Of a stretch of 10,974 nt of DNA, positions 6,184 to 10,974 are shown one piece after another (the first letter of the stretch is position 1; each line of letters opens with the position of its first letter). The stretch lies in assembly GCA_030672445.1 (NCBI GenBank), contig DAOVGK010000040.1, positions 1 to 10,974 on the forward strand, written 5' to 3'. The DNA is from Candidatus Aerophobota bacterium (GTDB lineage: Bacteria > Aerophobota > Aerophobia > Aerophobales > AE-B3A). A model generated the notes under the pieces. That model saw nothing but the letters and a program-made list of their open reading frames with translations. It had not been told where the DNA came from and did not search any database. The position numbers were made by a program, and so were the translations under genes.

Positions 6184-6619
6184 CTCTGCGAGTTAATATG
6201 AGGAATACCCAAATGAAGATAGCCAATCCTCCGCAAACTGCTACATCAGCGAGATTGAAGACAGGCCAAAGACGAAAATCCAAAAAATCTGTTACTTGTC
6301 CATCCCCCAGCCGATCCCAAAAATTCGCCCCTGCTCCTCCTACCATTAAACCCAAGCCAATCTTACCCCATAAGCTTTTTCGTGAAATCCTTCTCCCCAG
6401 AATTATTAAACAGAGGATTGCCAATGAATTCACAAATATAGATAAAGATTGCTTGAGAGAAACCAGACCGAAAAAAAACCCTGAATTCTCAACACGAGTC
6501 AAGTAAAAGAAATCTTCAATTAAGGGTTTAGGTATACCGGGAGAAAGATTATGCCTGACCCAAATTTTACTTATCCAATCGGTGAGAAAGATAAGAAAAG
6601 CTACCAGAAACAGAATCAT
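6164..6619 (-). CDS. lspA: Lipoprotein signal peptidase (signal peptidase II)
   Basis: A 151-residue inner-membrane aspartyl protease with four membrane helices. It removes the signal peptide from diacylglyceryl-prolipoproteins made by Lgt. The two catalytic aspartates are Asp111 in V-T-D-F-L-D-F and Asp125 in V-F-N-L-A-D-V-A. Other conserved blocks are D-W-I-S-K (14-18), E-N-S-G-F-F-F-G (44-51, with the conserved Asn45) and G-G-A-G-A-N-F-W-D-R-L (94-104). The gene begins 5 nt after the ileS stop. No Shine-Dalgarno is visible before the ATG, so initiation probably depends on ribosomes finishing ileS. The ileS-lspA pair is also found in E. coli. The lgt start lies inside its last codons. Confidence 0.96.
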   Translation of the reverse strand: MILFLVAFLIFLTDWISKIWVRHNLSPGIPKPLIEDFFYLTRVENSGFFFGLVSLKQSLSIFVNSLAILCLIILGRRISRKSLWGKIGLGLMVGGAGANFWDRLGDGQVTDFLDFRLWPVFNLADVAVCGGLAIFIWVFLILTRRDASDSF

Positions 6620-6624
6620 AGGGT

Positions 6625-9432
6625 CTACTTTGTAAGGCTAGCTATTACTTTGCCGCATCTTTCACAGAGGATGGGGTGTTCTTTATTCTCTCCCACGTGG
6701 GGGCTGTAATTCCAGCACCGCTCGCATTTTCTCCCCTCCGCTCTTTTTACTTTAATCTTAGTCTCTGGGGCAACTTTTAGCTCGACTTCTGAAACTATAA
6801 AAACCTCCTTTAATCCATCCCCTAAACTTTCTAACAGCGAGATGAGAGATACAGGAGCATGTATCAGGACGCTAGCCTCAAGGGAAGAAGCAATTTTTTT
6901 CGCTTCTCTAGCTTCCTCCAGTTTTTTTAGTCCTTTGCTTCTAACCTTTAGTATATGCTGCCATTTTTTTTCTAGATTCTCATCCACCGTCTCCAATTTT
7001 TTTTTGGGCCAGACCGATAAGAAGATACTCTCAGGTATGTTATTTTTCAATTCTGCTTTCTGTTTTTTAGAGGTTATTCCTTCGGTTCTTAACCCTTTTT
7101 TCTTAATATATCCCCAGATCTCTTCCGAAGTAAAAGACAGAATGGGTGCCAAAAGGAGAGTCAAATTTAAAAGCAGGTACCACAGTGCTGTTTGAGCGGA
7201 TCTCCGCGCTTGCGATTTAGCGGGAAAGGTATAAAGCCTATCCTTGAGTACATCAAAATAGAAAGAACTCAAATCATGCTCAGCGAAATTATGGAGTAGA
7301 TGAACAGCTTCGTAGAATTTAAATGCCTCAAAGCTTACCGTGGTGAGTTCAATTATAGATTGAAGGCGAGAAAGTATCCATCTGTCTATTTCTCTCATCT
7401 CCTTAAGGGGGAGAGTATCTTGAAAAGGATAAAAGTCATAGAGGTTTCCCAGAAGGAATCGGAAAGTATTTCTTATCCTTCGATATACTTCTACTGAGTA
7501 ATTTAGTATCTCATCAGAAATTCTAATGTCCTGGGTGTAGTCCTCTAAACATACCCAGAGTCTCAAGATATCAGCACCTTTGTCCTCTACTATTTTTTGA
7601 GGATCTACCACATTACCCCGGGATTTGGACATCTTTCTACCTTGAGAATCCACCACGAATCCATGGGTGAGAACCTTTCGATAGGGAGCTCTTCCTTTAA
7701 GAGCCATAGAAGTGAGAAGAGAGCTTTGAAACCAGCCTCGATGTTGATCCGATCCCTCTAAATAAAGGTCAGCAGGATCCCGCAGAGATTCCTCTCTCTC
7801 AACAGCTGCCTGATGCGATACCCCGGACTCAAACCACACATCCACAATATCTTCTTCCTTTCGAAATTTGTCTTCTCCGCATTTAGGACACTTAAATCCT
7901 GGCGGAAGTATCTCCTCTACTCTTTTTTCAAACCAGGCATCGGAACCTTCTTTAGCTGTCAAGGTCTCAACATTTCTGATGATTTTCTCATCTATTACGG
8001 CCTCACCACACCTCTGGCAATAGACCACGGGAATCCCTACTCCCCAGTATCTCTGTCGCGAAAGGCACCAGTCCGGTCTTTCTTCTAGCATGCTCTTGAT
8101 TCTCATTCTGCTCTGATGGGGGATCCACTCTACTTCTTTAAGCACAGTTTGCGAAGATCTATTTCTCAAATCGTGCTCATCCACATTCAAGAACCACTGA
8201 GGGGTAGCACGAAAAATCAGAGGAGATCCGCACCTCCAACAGTGAGGATAGGAATGCCGAATTTTACCATCAAATAATAGATAACCATCTCGTTTTAGTC
8301 TTTTTATAATTAAGGGGTTTGCTCCAAAAACACTCGTTCCTTTTAACTCTTCCACCTCTGAGGTAAATTTGCCTTCATCATCGACAGGAGAGAGAATTGG
8401 CAGATTATGCCTTCGACCAAGCTCATAGTCTTCCTCACCGTGTCCAGGAGCAACATGTACACATCCTGTTCCTTCCTGCAGAGTTACAAAGTCTGCCAGG
8501 AGAATCTCTGACTTTCTCGGTATAAAGGGATGAGTATACTTTATTCCCTTAAGTTTCTTTCCTTTGACTGTCCACAATACCTTTATCTCATCCATTCCAG
8601 TTTCTTTCTTAACTTTTTTTACCAGATCCTTGGCGAGGATGAAAACTTCTTCTTTTACCTGAGCAAAGCAGTAGGAAAGATCGGGATGAAGAGCTATCCC
8701 CAGATTTGCGGGCAGAGTCCAAGGGGTGGTCGTCCAGATTAAAAGATACACCTTTAGATGGGATGGTAAGAACCGAAGCCTATCCTCTACCTGAAATTTA
8801 ACCCACACGGAGGGAGACTCTTTTTCTTTATATTCAATCTCTGCCTCAGCCAAAGCTGTCTGGCAGTTAAAACACCAATGAATGGGCCTTAGTCCCCTAT
8901 AAATGTAACCTTTTTGAAAGATAATCCCGAAAATCTTGACGATCTCAGCCTCATATCTAGGATCCATGGTCAGATAGGGATTTTCCCACCTGCCGAAGAT
9001 TCCCAATCTCTTGAACTCTTCTCTTTGTTTGTGGACAAAATGGGTAGCATACTCTCTTGCCTTTCTCCTGAATTCCAATTGGGAGATTTCATTCTTGCTT
9101 ATACCTAGCTGCCTAAACAACTGATGTTCTACGGGAAGACCGTGACAGTCCCAGCCTGGTACAAAGGGAGTATCAAAACCTTGCATAGTTTTATATTTGA
9201 TAATTGTATCCTTGAGTATTTTGTTAAGAACTTGTCCAAGATGTATGTCTCCATTGGCATAAGGAGGACCATCATGAAGCGTGTAGTTGGGCAGTACCTT
9301 CCCCTTTTTCCTTATCTTGGGGTAGATTTTTTCTTTCTCCCAAAAATGAAGGATTTCTACCTCTTTTTGGGCAAGACCTGCCCGCATGGGAAAAGTAGTG
9401 ATAGGAAGATTAAGAGTTCTACTGTAGTTCAT
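6625..9432 (-). CDS. ileS: Isoleucyl-tRNA synthetase, zinc-rich bacterial type
   Basis: A 935-residue class I synthetase that charges tRNA-Ile and hydrolyses mischarged valine. The Rossmann core has the HIGH-type box D-I-H-L-G (62-66) and K-M-S-K-S (600-604). The CP1 editing domain includes W-T-T-T-P-W-T-L-P-A-N (233-243) and G-T-G-C-V-H-V-A-P-G-H-G-E-E-D-Y (321-336) with the conserved Asp335. The C-terminus ends in a zinc finger, C903-x2-C906 and C923-x2-C926. Two further sets of Cys pairs, 187/190 with 398/401 and 472/475 with 515/518, suggest two more zinc knuckles, as I recall for the Thermus enzyme. The gene begins immediately after the PNP stop (TAAATG, zero gap) with an AGGA upstream. 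No T-box leader can fit there. No sign of damage. Confidence 0.97.
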   Translation of the reverse strand: MNYSRTLNLPITTFPMRAGLAQKEVEILHFWEKEKIYPKIRKKGKVLPNYTLHDGPPYANGDIHLGQVLNKILKDTIIKYKTMQGFDTPFVPGWDCHGLPVEHQLFRQLGISKNEISQLEFRRKAREYATHFVHKQREEFKRLGIFGRWENPYLTMDPRYEAEIVKIFGIIFQKGYIYRGLRPIHWCFNCQTALAEAEIEYKEKESPSVWVKFQVEDRLRFLPSHLKVYLLIWTTTPWTLPANLGIALHPDLSYCFAQVKEEVFILAKDLVKKVKKETGMDEIKVLWTVKGKKLKGIKYTHPFIPRKSEILLADFVTLQEGTGCVHVAPGHGEEDYELGRRHNLPILSPVDDEGKFTSEVEELKGTSVFGANPLIIKRLKRDGYLLFDGKIRHSYPHCWRCGSPLIFRATPQWFLNVDEHDLRNRSSQTVLKEVEWIPHQSRMRIKSMLEERPDWCLSRQRYWGVGIPVVYCQRCGEAVIDEKIIRNVETLTAKEGSDAWFEKRVEEILPPGFKCPKCGEDKFRKEEDIVDVWFESGVSHQAAVEREESLRDPADLYLEGSDQHRGWFQSSLLTSMALKGRAPYRKVLTHGFVVDSQGRKMSKSRGNVVDPQKIVEDKGADILRLWVCLEDYTQDIRISDEILNYSVEVYRRIRNTFRFLLGNLYDFYPFQDTLPLKEMREIDRWILSRLQSIIELTTVSFEAFKFYEAVHLLHNFAEHDLSSFYFDVLKDRLYTFPAKSQARRSAQTALWYLLLNLTLLLAPILSFTSEEIWGYIKKKGLRTEGITSKKQKAELKNNIPESIFLSVWPKKKLETVDENLEKKWQHILKVRSKGLKKLEEAREAKKIASSLEASVLIHAPVSLISLLESLGDGLKEVFIVSEVELKVAPETKIKVKRAEGRKCERCWNYSPHVGENKEHPILCERCGKVIASLTK

Positions 9433-10257
9433 TTAAATTTTCCTTAGCAGCCTTTTGACCAACCTGGTTAGCTGTGGTTCTACTTTTTTGGCTACTTGGA
9501 TGACTTTACGAAAATCGACTGGTTCTAATCTATCCGGTATACACTCATCGGTAATACAACTTATACCTAGCACTCGCAGACCACTGTGTCGTGCCACAAT
9601 GACTTCGGGCACCGTAGACATACCCACAGCATCAGCTCCCATAAGGCGTAAGAATCTATATTCGGCTGGGGTTTCAAAATTTGGTCCGGTCAATCCAACG
9701 TAAACTCCTTTCTGGATAGCAATTCTCTCCTCGAGAGCTATCCTTTCAGTGAGTTCAATTAACTTTTTATCGTAGGGCTCTGACATATCGGGAAAGCGGG
9801 GACCTAACCTCTCATCGTTAGATCCAATAAGAGGATTATTTCCGGTCAAGTTAATGTGGTCAGTAATGATCATTAGATCACCGGTTTTAAAGTTAGGATT
9901 CATTCCTCCTGCAGCATTAGATTCAATCAAAAACTCTACTCCCATTTCCTTCATTATCCGGATGGGAAAAGTAATTTCCTCGAGAGAATAGCCCTCATAC
10001 ATGTGAAATCTTCCCTGCAGTGCCACTGCTAGCTTACCACTGAGTTTACCCAGGATTAGATTTCCTTCATGACCAGGAGCGGTGGAGACAGCAAAATGAG
10101 GAATATCACTATAGGAAACTATCGCTTTAATCTCCATCTCCTTCACTAAAGTTCCTAGTCCTGTGCCCAGGATTATCCCTATCTTAGGTTTAACCTTGCT
10201 TCGACTCTCAATGAGCTTTTTAGCCTCTGCTATCTTATCTCTTAGTGACATGGTCAT
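9433..10257 (-). CDS. punA: Purine nucleoside phosphorylase, trimeric (PNP/MTAP) family
   Basis: A 274-residue enzyme that cleaves purine nucleosides with phosphate to a free base and ribose-1-phosphate (purine salvage). It belongs to the trimeric PNP/MTAP family, not the hexameric DeoD family. Visible motifs: phosphate loop G-T-G-L-G (31-35), G-H-E-G-N-L (62-67), Q-G-R-F-H-M-Y-E-G-Y (81-90), N-A-A-G-G-M-N (114-120), G-P-N-F-E-T-P-A-E-Y (191-200, with base-binding Glu195) and G-M-S-T-V-P-E (212-218). The position that is Asn243 in human PNP appears to be Asp237 here (I-T-D-E-C-I-P), which may alter base preference. The ATG at 10255-10257 lies 1 nt after the rplM stop and has GGAG 8 nt upstream, inside rplM. 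MTAP activity is the alternative, but the GMSTVP and SNAAGG blocks look PNP-like. Confidence 0.92.
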   Translation of the reverse strand: MTMSLRDKIAEAKKLIESRSKVKPKIGIILGTGLGTLVKEMEIKAIVSYSDIPHFAVSTAPGHEGNLILGKLSGKLAVALQGRFHMYEGYSLEEITFPIRIMKEMGVEFLIESNAAGGMNPNFKTGDLMIITDHINLTGNNPLIGSNDERLGPRFPDMSEPYDKKLIELTERIALEERIAIQKGVYVGLTGPNFETPAEYRFLRLMGADAVGMSTVPEVIVARHSGLRVLGISCITDECIPDRLEPVDFRKVIQVAKKVEPQLTRLVKRLLRKI

Positions 10258-10258
10258 C

Positions 10259-10687
10259 TTATAGCTCCAGTCTCTCAGGCTGTTGAGCTTGATGTGGATG
10301 CTTTTCTCCTGGATAGACCTTAAGTTTTTTGAGCATTTTCCTGCCCAGTTTACTTTTGGGGAGCATTCCTCTTACAGCATGGCGAATAATCTTTTCTGGT
10401 CTTTTCTCCAGAAATTCCTGGAAAGTTCTCTCCTTCATTCCTCCTGGATATCCAGAATAATGATAATAGATTTTTTTTTGCTCCTTACCTCCGGTCACTT
10501 TGACTTTCCCCGCGTTTATTACCACTACAAAATCGCCCAGATCCAGATGGGGTGTATAGATTGATTTATTTTTGCCGGACAAAACTTTAGCTATCTCAGT
10601 GGCTAGTCTTCCCAGAATCTTATTGTTTGCATCCACTAAATACCATTTTTTTTCAATTTCTGCCGCTTTAGGCATATAGGTCTTCAT
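10259..10687 (-). CDS. rplM: Large ribosomal subunit protein L13
   Basis: A 142-residue ribosomal protein that binds 23S rRNA early in 50S assembly; length is normal. Recognisable stretches are K-W-Y-L-V-D-A (residues 14-20), G-R-L-A-T-E-I-A, the H-Y-S-G-Y-P-G-G block, [13 protein letters not shown] and the C-terminal [10 protein letters not shown]. The frame stays open upstream through the tRNA gene, so the start must be chosen. The ATG at 10685-10687 ([13 protein letters not shown]) matches the family start and has AAGGGG about 7 nt upstream. It lies only 30 nt after the tRNA-Glu 3' end. Its usual partner rpsI does not follow; PNP starts 1 nt after its stop instead. Confidence 0.97.
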   Translation of the reverse strand: MKTYMPKAAEIEKKWYLVDANNKILGRLATEIAKVLSGKNKSIYTPHLDLGDFVVVINAGKVKVTGGKEQKKIYYHYSGYPGGMKERTFQEFLEKRPEKIIRHAVRGMLPKSKLGRKMLKKLKVYPGEKHPHQAQQPERLEL

Positions 10688-10717
10688 TTTCAATCCCCTT
10701 ATATTATGTAAGGCTAG

Positions 10718-10789
10718 TAGCGCCACGGGGATTCGAACCCCGGTCTGATGGCTGAGAACCATCTATCCTAACCCCTAGACGATGGCGCC
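10718..10789 (-). tRNA. tRNA-Glu (anticodon CUC)
   Basis: Read on the minus strand, a 72-nt cloverleaf: acceptor GGCGCCA / TGGCGCT with discriminator A; a D-arm closely like other tRNA-Glu (TCGTCTAGGGGTTAGGAT); anticodon stem GATGG/CCATC around loop TTCTCAG; a 4-nt variable loop; and a T-arm CGGGG-TTCGAAT-CCCCG. The anticodon CTC lies at 10754-10756 and reads GAG. The terminal acceptor pair 1:72 is a G-U wobble, slightly unusual. CCA is not encoded (CTA follows the discriminator), so it must be added by the CCA-adding enzyme. rplM begins 30 nt downstream with no terminator between, so the tRNA and rplM are probably one transcript. Confidence 0.95.
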
Positions 10790-10800
10790 GGTTTATTTAA

Positions 10801-10829
10801 CTTATATTCAGCTAACTCTATCCTCATAA
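10801..10829 (-). promoter_or_regulatory. Possible promoter for tRNA-Glu and the rplM run
   Basis: On the minus strand TATAAG (10801-10806, 5 of 6 to the -10 consensus) lies about 12 nt before the tRNA 5' end, with TTATGA (10824-10829, 3 of 6 to the -35 consensus) 17 nt upstream. The spacing and the short predicted leader suit a tRNA gene, but the -35 is weak and the whole 10790-10913 stretch is AT-rich, where such matches are frequent. A second weak candidate, TTGAAT-N17-TATAGA, lies further upstream, beside the stop codon at 10914. I see no other feature in this stretch. Confidence 0.3.
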
Positions 10830-10913
10830 AACAATTCCTTCTTTTTCCACATTTTCAACGAAAAATGAATCTAAAACTCTTTTACAAAAGACTCTATAAC
10901 CTTCTTTTCCTGG

Positions 10914-10973
10914 CTATTCAAATAATTTATCTTTTTTTTCATCTTTTTTACGAGATACTAAATACGAACAACG
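10914..10973 (-). CDS. Possible C-terminal end of an upstream gene (partial)
   Basis: From the right edge one minus-strand frame stays open for 19 codons and ends in TAG (10914-10916). The peptide reads RCSYLVSRKKDEKKDKLFE, a short hydrophobic stretch followed by a charged lysine-rich tail, which is a common way for a bacterial protein to end. The stop lies 124 nt before the tRNA 5' end, a natural place for an upstream gene to finish. Nineteen codons are too few to recognise a family, and the stretch is A-rich, so chance is a real alternative. Confidence 0.3.
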   Translation of the reverse strand, partial: RCSYLVSRKKDEKKDKLFE

Positions 10974-10974
10974 A

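Noticed and set aside
6198..6506. A plus-strand open frame rich in Lys, Pro and Ser
   Set aside because: It is antisense to lspA, which has all catalytic motifs, and looks like the complement of hydrophobic membrane codons.
9433..9500. A T-box leader ahead of ileS
   Set aside because: There is no space: the ileS ATG directly follows the PNP stop codon.
10688..10762. A longer rplM starting inside the tRNA gene
   Set aside because: The extra residues are translated tRNA sequence and do not match L13. The internal ATG has a proper ribosome binding site.
10860..10900. AT-rich CTTTT-GT-AAAAG palindrome upstream of the tRNA as a terminator
   Set aside because: Weak A-T stem with a 2-nt loop; such matches are expected by chance in this AT-rich stretch.
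1..10974. CRISPR array, toxin-antitoxin pair, phage or defence island
   Set aside because: No regularly spaced direct repeats, no extra small gene pairs and no mobile-element genes were seen. Apart from the element at 4238-4445 and the unknown membrane protein, the content is core housekeeping.

Overview
The window is a dense block of housekeeping genes, all read from the minus strand (from high to low coordinates), with no plus-strand gene that I can support. The DNA is moderately AT-rich, spacing is very tight (gaps of 0-5 nt and several overlaps), and the proteins are typical bacterial ones. A plausible source is an uncultured, probably anaerobic bacterium from a deep lineage. Gene order differs from the common model organisms, but the sequence alone does not let me name a phylum.

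In transcription order: at the right edge there is a short lysine-rich open end that may be the tail of an upstream gene (10914-10973). A tRNA-Glu(CUC) follows (10718-10789), then rplM (L13), a trimeric-type purine nucleoside phosphorylase, ileS, lspA, lgt and an RluD-family pseudouridine synthase, ending at 4506. These read as one operon-like run joining translation, purine salvage, the two core lipoprotein-maturation enzymes and rRNA modification. The usual rplM partner rpsI is not next to it.

Between rluD and acpP lies the only real non-coding gap (4168-4505). It holds a good sigma-70-type promoter (TTGACA-N16-TATATT) and, downstream of it, a ~206-bp MITE/REP-like element with 15-16-bp terminal inverted repeats and nested internal palindromes. 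The element would sit in the 5' leader of the next transcript.

That second unit is acpP-fabF-rnc-glmM, followed by a conserved-looking four-helix membrane protein of unknown function and the first 21 codons of a gene at the left edge that looks like recX. acpP-fabF-rnc is the tail of the classical fatty-acid cluster, without fabH/fabD/fabG upstream. rnc and glmM overlap by 65 nt. Together the unit serves fatty-acid elongation, double-stranded RNA processing and amino-sugar or hexose-phosphate supply for the envelope.

I found no CRISPR array, phage or defence system. The points most worth a second look are the palindromic element in the acpP leader, the unknown membrane protein, the rnc/glmM overlap, and residue variants in PNP and Lgt.
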